A stretch of 45,801 bases of DNA from an uncultured Pseudomonadota bacterium (GTDB lineage: Bacteria; Pseudomonadota; Gammaproteobacteria; Steroidobacterales; Steroidobacteraceae): the NCBI GenBank assembly GCA_903898785.1, contig CAIUGU010000069.1, forward strand, positions 1 to 45,801, written 5' to 3'. Shown here piece by piece: positions 32,149-41,523 of the stretch. The translations under genes and the position numbers were made by a program. Under the pieces are notes generated by a model. That model had not been told where the DNA came from. It saw only the letters and a program-made list of their open reading frames with translations, and made no database searches. Each line of letters starts with the position of its first letter. The stretch's first letter is position 1.

Positions 32149-35034
32149 TTATTCCCCCATCACGAACTTCCACATCTCGACGACACGCTTGCGCTCATCG
32201 ACGAACTCGGTGGCATCGATGATGCCGCCGCCTTCATCCAGGGACAGATGATGCATCCGTTCGCGGTACCTGCGATAGGTGGACGTCAGGAAGTCCACGT
32301 CGGCCTGCGGCACGAGGTTGCCGGAGGCCAGGCTTTCCAGCTGCCGGATGTTGTCAGAAAAGTAGATGATCTCGGGATAGCGGTCGGCCCACTTCAGCAT
32401 CCAGTACTGCGTCAGGAACTCGATGTCGGCGATGCCGCCGGCGTCCTGCTTCAGGTCGACCTGCCCGGCCTTGGCGCGTGACAGTTCGTTGCGCATGCGG
32501 GCGCGCATGTTCCGGACCTCTTCCTGCAGCGTGTCACGCCGCACCGCCGTGCGGATCGTGTCGATGCGGATCCGCTCGAACTCCTCCCGCAGCGAGGCGC
32601 CGCCGGCAACGGCCCGCGCCCGGAGCAAGGCCTGATGCTCCCATGTCCAGGCTTCCTTGCGCTGGTAGTCCTCGAAGCCGTGAAGGCTCTGCACAAGCAG
32701 GCCGCCCTTGCCGCTCGGCCGCAAGCGCGTATCGATTTCGTACAGTCGCCCCGCCGCGCTGTGCACGGTCAGCAGGTGCACGATCTTCTGCCCGACGCGT
32801 GCAAAGAACACGGCGTTGTCGATCGACTGCCTGCCGTCGGTTCGCTGCACCTCGCCCGACGAGTCATGCAGGAACACCAGGTCAAGGTCGGAACCGTACC
32901 CGAGTTCGATGCCGCCTAGCTTGCCGTACGCCACCGCAACCATGCCGGCTGCGCGCAGGTTCGACTCGTCGGGCCCACACAGCGGCAAGCCGTGACGCTC
33001 GGTCACCTGCGACCACGCAAGCGCAAAGACTTCGCCCAGGATCAGCTCAGCAAGGTCCGTCAGCCGGTCGCTGACTTTCATCAGCGGCAGGTGCCCGCTC
33101 AGGTCGGCCACGGCGATGCGGAACAGCGTCGCGCGCTGGAACTGCTTCAGCAGGTCGATCTGTCGCTCAGGGTCCTCCTGCCGCGCCCCCTCCATGCGAT
33201 CCTTCAGTTCCGCCTTGAACTCTTCGCGGCTCGGCAGCGCCTCGAACAACCGCTCGTCGATCAGCTCATCGAGCAGTAGCGGAAATGCAGCGATCTGGTC
33301 GGCGAGGAACTGGCTGCGGGCACACAGGTGGATGAGCCGATCGAGCGCAATCCGGTTTTCGTTCAGCAGCGCGAGGTACACGGTGCGGCCGCCGATCATC
33401 TCGACGATCTTGAGGAGACGGCCGAGCGTGACTTGCGGGTGAACATCCTGCGCCACCGCCTTGAGCAGCCGAGGCAGCAGCACGTGCAGTCGCTTCTGGC
33501 CATTCTCGTCGAGCCGACGGTAGTAGCCGCTGTCGCGCAGCCTGTCGATGAGTTCGAGCAGCCCCTCGGGATGCTCGAAGCCCTGCTTCACGAGTTCCGC
33601 GTGTCGATCCGCCGGATTCGTACGTAAATCCACCAGGGCTTCAAAGGCAGCGGCGGACTCGCTGGCGCCGTTGGCTGGCGCAAAGACGATGGAGTCGAAG
33701 TGCCGGCTCACCCGCTGGCGATGGAAGTCGAGCTGGACGCGCAACTGGTCCCAGTCGGGCAGCCCCATCGCCAGCGCCAGGCGCACCTGGCGGTCGGGCG
33801 ACGTGGGCAGAGAATGCGTCTGCTCGTCGTTCCACTCCTGCAGGCGGTTCTCGACGCGCCGCAGGAAGCGATAGGACTCCGCGAGCTCCTCGACGGCGGC
33901 CTGGGGCAGCAGCTTCTGGCCGACGAGCAGCTTCAGCGTCGGCAACAGCTGCCGCGACTGCAGCCGCGGATCGCTGCCGCCGCGGATCAGCTGGAATGCC
34001 TGCACGATGAACTCGATCTCGCGGATGCCGCCGGGCCCGAGCTTCACGTTGTCCTTGAGGTCGCGTCGCTCCACCTCGCGGGCGATCATCTCCTTCATGC
34101 TGCGCAGTGACTCGAAGACGCCGAAGTCGAGGTAGCGCCGGTAGACGAAGGGCCGCAACAGGTTGCGATACAGGTCCGCCTCGAAGTCGGTGCCCGTGAT
34201 GACGCGCGCCTTCACATAGGCGTAGCGCTCCCAGTCCCGGCCATGCTGCTGCAGGTAGGTCTCGAACGAGTCGAAGCTGCACGCCAGCGCGCCGCTCTCG
34301 CCGAACGGCCGCAGTCGCATGTCAACGCGGTAGACGAAACCGTCCGGGGTGGTATTCGCAAGCAGGTGGATCGCGCGCTGCCCGACCTTGATGAAGTACT
34401 CGGTGTTGCTGATGGGGCGCGGGCCGTCCGTCTCTCCGCCCTGCGGATATAGGAACACGAGATCGATATCGGACGAGAAGTTGAGTTCGCCGCCGCCGAG
34501 CTTGCCCATGCCGAGGATCACGAGCGGCTGCAGGATGCCTGCTTCATCGCGCGGCTGGCCGTGGCGCTCGCTGAACAGGTGGCTGGCATAGTCGCAGGCC
34601 GCCTGGATGCAGGCATCGGCCAGCGCCGACAGGTCTGCAAGGATCTCGTCCACCGGTGCCCAGCCGCACAGGTCGCGCCATGCGATGCGGACCATGTGGT
34701 TGCGGCGAAAGACCCGGAGCACCCGCATGACCTCACTCTCGTTGGCCACGTCCTTGAGCTCGGCGGCGAGGGCCGCCGTGAGGGAGGCCCGGTCGACAGT
34801 GCGGAACAGGAACTCGTCCTGCAGCAGCGCCGGCAACAGGCCGGCATCACGCTTGGCCGCCGTCGAAATGAATTCGCTCATCGTCCAGACAAACGGCAGT
34901 GTCGTCGCTAACCGCGCGTCGGCGAGGGCAACCGCCCAAGCATCGGGCGAGCCAGCCTGCGCGGTGGCGATCTGGTGAGCCGTTGCCTGCGCGAGGTCGG
35001 CAGGAAGATTGAATTCGGGTTCGAGGGAGGACAT
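32149..35034 (-). CDS. glnE: Bifunctional glutamine synthetase adenylyltransferase/deadenylase
   Basis: 961 residues, close to the E. coli length (946). It has the two nucleotidyltransferase halves typical of GlnE: ILGMGKLGGGELNFSSDIDL in the N-terminal (deadenylylating) half, and VAYGKLGGIELGYGSDLDLV in the C-terminal (adenylylating) half. In each, G-G-x-E-L-x-x-x-S-D-x-D supplies the metal aspartates. The enzyme switches glutamine synthetase on and off under PII control in the cytosol. No glnA or glnB lies in the window. The MFS gene ends 29 bp upstream of its start codon, on the same strand, so they may share a transcript. Confidence 0.97.
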   Translation of the reverse strand: MSSLEPEFNLPADLAQATAHQIATAQAGSPDAWAVALADARLATTLPFVWTMSEFISTAAKRDAGLLPALLQDEFLFRTVDRASLTAALAAELKDVANESEVMRVLRVFRRNHMVRIAWRDLCGWAPVDEILADLSALADACIQAACDYASHLFSERHGQPRDEAGILQPLVILGMGKLGGGELNFSSDIDLVFLYPQGGETDGPRPISNTEYFIKVGQRAIHLLANTTPDGFVYRVDMRLRPFGESGALACSFDSFETYLQQHGRDWERYAYVKARVITGTDFEADLYRNLLRPFVYRRYLDFGVFESLRSMKEMIAREVERRDLKDNVKLGPGGIREIEFIVQAFQLIRGGSDPRLQSRQLLPTLKLLVGQKLLPQAAVEELAESYRFLRRVENRLQEWNDEQTHSLPTSPDRQVRLALAMGLPDWDQLRVQLDFHRQRVSRHFDSIVFAPANGASESAAAFEALVDLRTNPADRHAELVKQGFEHPEGLLELIDRLRDSGYYRRLDENGQKRLHVLLPRLLKAVAQDVHPQVTLGRLLKIVEMIGGRTVYLALLNENRIALDRLIHLCARSQFLADQIAAFPLLLDELIDERLFEALPSREEFKAELKDRMEGARQEDPERQIDLLKQFQRATLFRIAVADLSGHLPLMKVSDRLTDLAELILGEVFALAWSQVTERHGLPLCGPDESNLRAAGMVAVAYGKLGGIELGYGSDLDLVFLHDSSGEVQRTDGRQSIDNAVFFARVGQKIVHLLTVHSAAGRLYEIDTRLRPSGKGGLLVQSLHGFEDYQRKEAWTWEHQALLRARAVAGGASLREEFERIRIDTIRTAVRRDTLQEEVRNMRARMRNELSRAKAGQVDLKQDAGGIADIEFLTQYWMLKWADRYPEIIYFSDNIRQLESLASGNLVPQADVDFLTSTYRRYRERMHHLSLDEGGGIIDATEFVDERKRVVEMWKFVMGE

Positions 35035-35063
35035 CAGCGAATTGTAGCTGGCTTATGCGGAAT

Positions 35064-36464
35064 TCAATCTCCGCGATACCCGCTAACGGTGCTCCCCGCA
35101 GTGGCAGCGAGACGCAGGTACAGGAAGGCAGACAGCACCGTGCAGGCACCGAAGAACAGGAAGGCCATCCAGAAGTCCCCCGCCTGAATGGTCGTCAGGC
35201 CCCGCCGGGACATGGACAGGTGCAGCAGCTGGGCTGCGATGCCGACGCCCATGCTCAGGGAAAGCTGGATCGTCGTGCTCGAGAAGCTCGCGGCCTGGCT
35301 CATGCCGCGTTCGGAAATGTCGGCAAAGCTCATGGCATTCATGGCCGTGAACTGCAGCGACTGGAGGTACCCGAGCAGCAGCAGATAGCTCACCAGGAGC
35401 CAGTGCGGGGTTGCCAGCGAGAACTGCGAGCAGCCTGCAACCAGCAAACCGCACGCCATGCCGTTGAGCGTGAGGACCGTCCGGAAGCCGAAGCGGCGCA
35501 CGATGGGCGTGGCCGTCGGCTTCATCAGGAAGATGCCCACGGCGCCGGCGCAGGTCGTCAGGCCCGACTGCAGCGGCGTGAGCCCGAAGCCGAGCTGCAG
35601 CAACAGCGGCATGAGCAGCGCCTGCGCACCCACACCGATGCGGAAGAAGATGCCGCTCAGCATGGCGATGCCGAAGGTCGGCACGCGCAGCAGCGACAGG
35701 TCGACGATCGGCTGCGCGATCCGTCGGGCCCGCAGGATGTAGATCCCGATCAATGCGAAGCCCCCGAGCAGGAAGGTCCGTACGACGCTCGCATCGAAGA
35801 CGTTGCGACCGAGGTTCTCGAAGCCGAACAACAACGAGGCCAGGCCGCTGCCGATCAGCACCCAGCCCAGAAGGTCGAGCCTCGGAACCTCAGGCTCGGG
35901 TCCACCGGCGATGAAGCGCGCAACGAGCAGGTAGCCGATGACACCGATGGGCACGTTTACGAAGAAGATCCACCGCCACGAGGTGTGGCTGGCGATGAAC
36001 CCGCCGAGCGGCGGACCGATGATCGGGGCCAGCACGGCGGGCATCGTGACGTAAGCCAGTACGCGCACGAGTTCGCTCTTCGGCACTTGGCGCAGCAGCA
36101 CCAGCCTGCCGACCGGCACCATCATCGCGCCACCGATCCCCTGCAGGATGCGGGCGCCAACCAGCTGCATCAGGCTTTGCGACAGTCCGCAGAGGATCGA
36201 GCCGATCGTGAACAGCACGATGGCGCTGCGGAAGATGCGCTTGGGCCCGAAGCGGTCTGCCGCCCAGCCGGACAGCGGAATGAAGACAGCGAGGCTCAAC
36301 AGGTATGACGTGATCGCAAGGCTGAGCCGCAGGGGATCTTCCTGCATCGAGCGGGCGATCTCCGGCAAGGCCGTCGCGATGATCGTGGAGTCGAGATGCT
36401 CCATGAACAGCGCGCAGGCAACGAGCAGCGGAACGGTATTGGAGCGGCTAAGAAGGTTCGGCAT
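35064..36464 (-). CDS. DHA2-type MFS multidrug exporter
   Basis: 466 residues, with about 13-14 hydrophobic segments. The proton-coupled exporter motifs are present: LDSTIIATALPEIARSM in helix 1 (motif D1), GWAADRFGPKRIF in the first cytoplasmic loop (motif A) and GRLVLLRQVPKSELVR with IGPPLGGFIASHTSWRWIFFVN (motif C region). This is the EmrB/QacA class. Export of toxic compounds is the usual role; substrate unknown. It has no linked membrane-fusion gene, unlike EmrAB. It precedes glnE by 29 bp on the same strand and lies 90 bp downstream of the APC permease gene. Confidence 0.95.
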   Translation of the reverse strand: MPNLLSRSNTVPLLVACALFMEHLDSTIIATALPEIARSMQEDPLRLSLAITSYLLSLAVFIPLSGWAADRFGPKRIFRSAIVLFTIGSILCGLSQSLMQLVGARILQGIGGAMMVPVGRLVLLRQVPKSELVRVLAYVTMPAVLAPIIGPPLGGFIASHTSWRWIFFVNVPIGVIGYLLVARFIAGGPEPEVPRLDLLGWVLIGSGLASLLFGFENLGRNVFDASVVRTFLLGGFALIGIYILRARRIAQPIVDLSLLRVPTFGIAMLSGIFFRIGVGAQALLMPLLLQLGFGLTPLQSGLTTCAGAVGIFLMKPTATPIVRRFGFRTVLTLNGMACGLLVAGCSQFSLATPHWLLVSYLLLLGYLQSLQFTAMNAMSFADISERGMSQAASFSSTTIQLSLSMGVGIAAQLLHLSMSRRGLTTIQAGDFWMAFLFFGACTVLSAFLYLRLAATAGSTVSGYRGD

Positions 36465-36554
36465 GGGAACGTCGCGGGACTGCGAACGCCCCGGCCGAGA
36501 CAGTATGCCTTGCGGGCCTTGAGCCTGCTGTGCTTCCGCGAGTGGCTATGGGCG

Positions 36555-37865
36555 TCAGCCCGGCCGCGAGCGCATCTGCTGCTGGACGCGCCAGACGACC
36601 CAGCCAAGCGCCAGCGTCGCAAGACCGTACAGACTCACGGCAGGACGCATCTGGATTGTCAGCACCGTGATCACGACGATGGCGGTGAGGAAGGCGAACG
36701 GGACCCACGGCCAGCCTGGCACCTGCACGCTTGCTCCCTCCCTGCGCCTGAGCCTGACCAGTCCGGCCACCGTCAGCGCCGTGCTGAGTCCCAGCGTGAA
36801 GCCGATGTAGGTCAGCAGGCCGTCGTAGGTCGTGCTCCACAGCATGACGAGCGCCAGCGCGAGTTGCAGCAGCATGCCGTTGCGCGGCGGCTGTCCGGCT
36901 TCGGCAGCGAGCCGCTGCGGCAAGTAACCGTCGTTCGCCATCTGTGCGTAGACACGCGGACCCGCCATCATCATCGATGACACGGACGTGACGAGTGCCA
37001 GCACGACGATGAGCGTCACGGCGATGCCCCAGCCGCGCCCGCCCAAGGCCTCCGCGGCGAGGCGACCGATCTCGAGCTTGCCGGCGAGCGCCGCGACGGG
37101 CGCCGCATAAACGAAGACGGCATTCAACGTGACGTACAGCCCCATGACCAGCAGCGTGCCGATCCACAGCGCGCGCGGCAGGTTCCGCTCCGGGTCGCGC
37201 ACTTCACCGCCGATGTAGATCGCGGCGTTCCAGCCGGAATAGCTGAACATGACCCAGACCAGCGAAACGGCGACGGTGCCGGCCGGAACCGTGGTCGGTT
37301 CCAGAGCCGGCAGTTCGGGCAGCCGCAACGCGCCGAACGCGATGAATCCCGCGATCAGCACGACCTTGACGATCACGGCGAGGTTCTGCACCCACGCGCC
37401 GCGCTCGATACTGAACGCGTGCAGCAGGCAGAACAGGACGAGCAGCAGCGAACCGGACGCTTGCGCAGAGACGGGCCCGGTCCACGGCGCGGCATACTGG
37501 CCGAAGGCATAGGCCGCCGCCGCCAGCGGCGCGGAGAAGCCGACGAGCAGCGAGATCCAGCCGGCCACATAGCCCAGCGACGGATGCAGCGTGCGCGACA
37601 GGAACAGGTACTCGCCGCCCGACTCCGGGATGCGGCGGCTGAGCGCTCCATAGCTGAGCGCGCCGAGCAGCGCGATCACGCCGCCCAGGACCCACACGAA
37701 CAGCACGCGCTCCGGCGTCTTGAGGTCCGCGAGCAGGAAACCGCTCGTGGTGAACACCCCGGTGCCGATCATGTTCGCCACGACCATCGCCACGGCCGTG
37801 ACGAGGCCGAGCGTCCGCGCCGGGGAGCCGGACTTCACTGCCGGCGAGGCGTCTGGCAGTGACAA
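36555..37865 (-). CDS. APC-family amino acid permease
   Basis: 436 residues, 12 hydrophobic segments. The unwound helix 1 motif IGTGVF (VANMIGTGVFTTSG), the SRRIPESGGEYLFLSRTLHP loop, and a SYSGWNAAIYIGGEVRDPERNLPRAL segment in helix 6 are landmarks of the APC superfamily (LAT/cationic type). GPRVYAQMANDGYLPQRLA is the conserved loop after helix 8. It probably takes up or exchanges an amino acid across the inner membrane. It begins 14 bp after the exported methyltransferase gene, so the two are likely cotranscribed. Confidence 0.95.
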   Translation of the reverse strand: MSLPDASPAVKSGSPARTLGLVTAVAMVVANMIGTGVFTTSGFLLADLKTPERVLFVWVLGGVIALLGALSYGALSRRIPESGGEYLFLSRTLHPSLGYVAGWISLLVGFSAPLAAAAYAFGQYAAPWTGPVSAQASGSLLLVLFCLLHAFSIERGAWVQNLAVIVKVVLIAGFIAFGALRLPELPALEPTTVPAGTVAVSLVWVMFSYSGWNAAIYIGGEVRDPERNLPRALWIGTLLVMGLYVTLNAVFVYAAPVAALAGKLEIGRLAAEALGGRGWGIAVTLIVVLALVTSVSSMMMAGPRVYAQMANDGYLPQRLAAEAGQPPRNGMLLQLALALVMLWSTTYDGLLTYIGFTLGLSTALTVAGLVRLRRREGASVQVPGWPWVPFAFLTAIVVITVLTIQMRPAVSLYGLATLALGWVVWRVQQQMRSRPG

Positions 37866-37879
37866 GGGAGGCCTGGAAT

Positions 37880-38728
37880 TCAGGGCGCCGGCTGTGCGAT
37901 CCGGGTGGCCGTGAAGTTGTCGGCACCCAGCTTGCCGGACATTTGTTCACCCGCGACCTTGCCTACGAGCTCGCGCTGGCCGCCCCTGCCGTCGGGCAAT
38001 GTCAGCCGGATTTCATCGCCCTTGAGCGATCCCTGCACGGTGGCGTTCATCGGCGCGGCCGTGCCCCTGAAGTCCTGGAACGACTGCGTGAGCTTCAGCT
38101 CCACGGTCTCGGCGCCTGCCTGGACCCTCCACGTGCCTGCCACGCGCGCCGGCACGATCCAGAAATAGGCGTTCTGGCCTTCGACCTCGGCGCGGTCATC
38201 CGGCCGCCATTCTTCCATCGTGAAGGCATGGGACACGACGCGAGTCCCCGGCTTCATGTTGAGGATGGTCGGCCTGAGACGCAGGTTCAGGGACGGCAGC
38301 AGGTACATCGTCACGATCGTCGCGTCCGAGAAGTCCGTGGCGAAGATATCGCCCTCGATGAATTTCGCGCGCGGCGCAACGCCCTGCTCGGTGGCATTGC
38401 GGTTCGACAGCGTGACCATCGCAGGGTTGTATTCGATGCCGGTCGCCGAGGCGACCTTGAAGTCGCGCACTGCAGCGATGGCGATGCGACCGTCGCCCGA
38501 GCCCAGGTCTACCAGCTTGTCGCTGGGCCCTGCATTGGCCATGCGCAGCATCCGGTCGATCAACCCGTTCGGCGTCGGCACCCAGATGACGTCCTTGCCG
38601 GCCTGGCCCACGCGGGGCTCGAAGGTCTCCTGCGCGGCGGGCTGGGCAGCCGCCACAAAGGGCAACACGGTGGCCAGCAGCGTGGCGACCATGGCGCGAC
38701 GGCGGGTAACGAGCGCTCTCGGATCCAT
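37880..38728 (-). CDS. Exported SAM-dependent methyltransferase-like protein
   Basis: 282 residues. The N-terminus MDPRALVTRRRAMVATLLATV has a triple Arg before a hydrophobic stretch ending PFVAAAQPAAQ, which fits a Tat signal. The Rossmann methyltransferase motif is DKLVDLGSGDGRIAIAAVR, followed by GIEYNPAMV, GDIFATDFSDATIV and a YLLPSLN motif. From about residue 205 an additional beta-rich part appears. The start at 38728 has AAGGGG about 8 bases upstream; an open frame to 38752 lacks this. SAM is not available outside the cytosol, so either the protein stays inside with a false signal, or it has another ligand. It leads into the APC permease gene (14-bp gap). Confidence 0.85.
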   Translation of the reverse strand: MDPRALVTRRRAMVATLLATVLPFVAAAQPAAQETFEPRVGQAGKDVIWVPTPNGLIDRMLRMANAGPSDKLVDLGSGDGRIAIAAVRDFKVASATGIEYNPAMVTLSNRNATEQGVAPRAKFIEGDIFATDFSDATIVTMYLLPSLNLRLRPTILNMKPGTRVVSHAFTMEEWRPDDRAEVEGQNAYFWIVPARVAGTWRVQAGAETVELKLTQSFQDFRGTAAPMNATVQGSLKGDEIRLTLPDGRGGQRELVGKVAGEQMSGKLGADNFTATRIAQPAP

Positions 38729-38796
38729 GTGCGTCCCCTTTATGGCTTTCACGGAAAGCTAGCCTAGTCGTCGCGATGTTCGCAAGACAAGAAAAG

Positions 38797-38823
38797 CAAA
38801 GCCCCGCACGAGGCGGGGCTTTG
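38797..38823 (-). terminator. Intrinsic terminator of the groESL operon
   Basis: 11-bp arms CAAAGCCCCGC and GCGGGGCTTTG around a 5-nt loop. On the minus strand CTTTTCTTG follows. It lies about 65 bp past the groEL stop and 70 bp ahead of the methyltransferase start. Confidence 0.93.
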
Positions 38824-38889
38824 TTCATGAACCTGGGCTGAACGCGGAGGCCGGTTTACCCAAGCCTCCACGCGGGTTCATCAGGCGAC

Positions 38890-40554
<1,665 letters not shown>

Positions 40555-40607
40555 CTAAAAAAACTTAATCTTGATTCAGTAAATAGGAGACGAGCTGGCG
40601 GGATCGA

Positions 40608-40910
40608 TTACTTCTCGATCACGGCCATGATGTCTTCCTCGCGCATGACGAGGAGCTCTTCGCCGTCGACCTTCACTTCGGTGCCGCTGTACTTGCCGAA
40701 CAGGATGTTGTCGCCGACCTTGATGTCGAGGGCGCGCACCGAGCCGTTCTCAAGGATCTTGCCCTTGCCGACGGCGATGACCTTGCCCTTGATGGGCTTC
40801 TCGGTGGCCGAGTCCGGGATCACGATTCCACCCGGGGAGGTACGCTCTTCCTCGAGACGCTTGATGATCACGCGGTCGTGAAGCGGACGGATTTTCAGTT
40901 TCTCAGCCAT
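40608..40910 (-). CDS. groES: Co-chaperonin GroES
   Basis: 100 residues (E. coli 97). It starts [20 protein letters not shown] and has the mobile loop [20 protein letters not shown] that docks on GroEL, then [26 protein letters not shown] and [13 protein letters not shown]. It forms the heptameric lid of the chaperonin. It is the first gene of the groES-groEL operon, under the promoter and operator at 40977-41031. Confidence 0.99.
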   Translation of the reverse strand: MAEKLKIRPLHDRVIIKRLEEERTSPGGIVIPDSATEKPIKGKVIAVGKGKILENGSVRALDIKVGDNILFGKYSGTEVKVDGEELLVMREEDIMAVIEK

Positions 40911-40976
40911 TGCTGTAACCCCGAATTGAATAAGGCAGGTTGAAAGAGAGTTCGGTTGAACGCGGTGGGGAGGCTA

Positions 40977-41003
40977 TTAGCACTCTCCCTTAGCGGCTGC
41001 CAA
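40977..41003 (-). promoter_or_regulatory. CIRCE-like operator (HrcA site), degenerate on one arm
   Basis: TTAGCACTC is followed by 9 bases and then GGCTGCCAA, compared with the consensus GAGTGCTAA (6 of 9 match). The left arm is perfect. The position, just downstream of the presumed start of transcription and about 65 bp before groES, is typical for CIRCE. Confidence 0.7.
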
Positions 41004-41004
41004 T

Positions 41005-41031
41005 CTTAGGGGAGAAAGATCGAAATTCAAG
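41005..41031 (-). promoter_or_regulatory. Sigma-32-type heat-shock promoter for groES-groEL
   Basis: On the minus strand CTTGAA (41031-41026) and CCCCTAAG (41012-41005) are 13 bases apart, near the sigma-32 consensus (CTTGAAA, CCCCATNT). The CIRCE-like operator follows directly. Confidence 0.75.
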
Positions 41032-41171
41032 GGGCGGGTCACCATTTGGGCGACATAATGGCGGCCGGTCGCCTCGGGTCACCCCCTCGACCGCCCCTGT
41101 TCCGGGACCCGGACCCGATGGGGCGATCTGCGGGGAGCACCCGCCCCGACGAAGAATTCAGGAGCATCGCG

Positions 41172-41516
41172 GTGCAGGAAGACGAGGTTCTGGTCGTCAT
41201 GGTGAGCTGCCCGGACGGGGAAACCGCCACCCGGCTGGCCACCACCCTGGTCAATGAGGGTCTGGCTGCCTGCGTCAACCAGCTGCCGGAAATCACTTCT
41301 ACTTATGTGTGGGAAGGCCGGCTCCAGACCGAAACCGAACGGCTGCTGTTCGCCAAGACCGCCCGTTCCCGACTGGCGGCCCTGACCCGGCGAGTTCATG
41401 ATCTGCACCCATACGAACTTCCCGAGGTCGTTGCACTCCCAGTGTGCGGTGGTAGCCAGCGGTACCTTGACTGGGTGAGGCAAAGTGTCGGCCCGGACGT
41501 CCAGGGAACCTCTTGA
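41172..41516 (+). CDS. cutA: Divalent cation tolerance protein CutA
   Basis: 114 residues from a GTG start at 41172, preceded by AGGAGC about 6 bases upstream; longer frames to 41046 have no such site. The sequence carries VMVSCPDGETATRLATTLVN, LAACVNQLPEITSTYVWEG, and HPYELPEVVALPVCGGSQRYLDWV, all CutA landmarks. It is a trimeric, ferredoxin-like fold. CutA has been linked to copper tolerance and to metal-stress signalling, with the molecular role still unclear. It lies divergent from groES and 7 bp ahead of dsbD, so the two overlap in expression. Confidence 0.95.
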   Translation: MQEDEVLVVMVSCPDGETATRLATTLVNEGLAACVNQLPEITSTYVWEGRLQTETERLLFAKTARSRLAALTRRVHDLHPYELPEVVALPVCGGSQRYLDWVRQSVGPDVQGTS

Positions 41517-41523
41517 GAACCGA

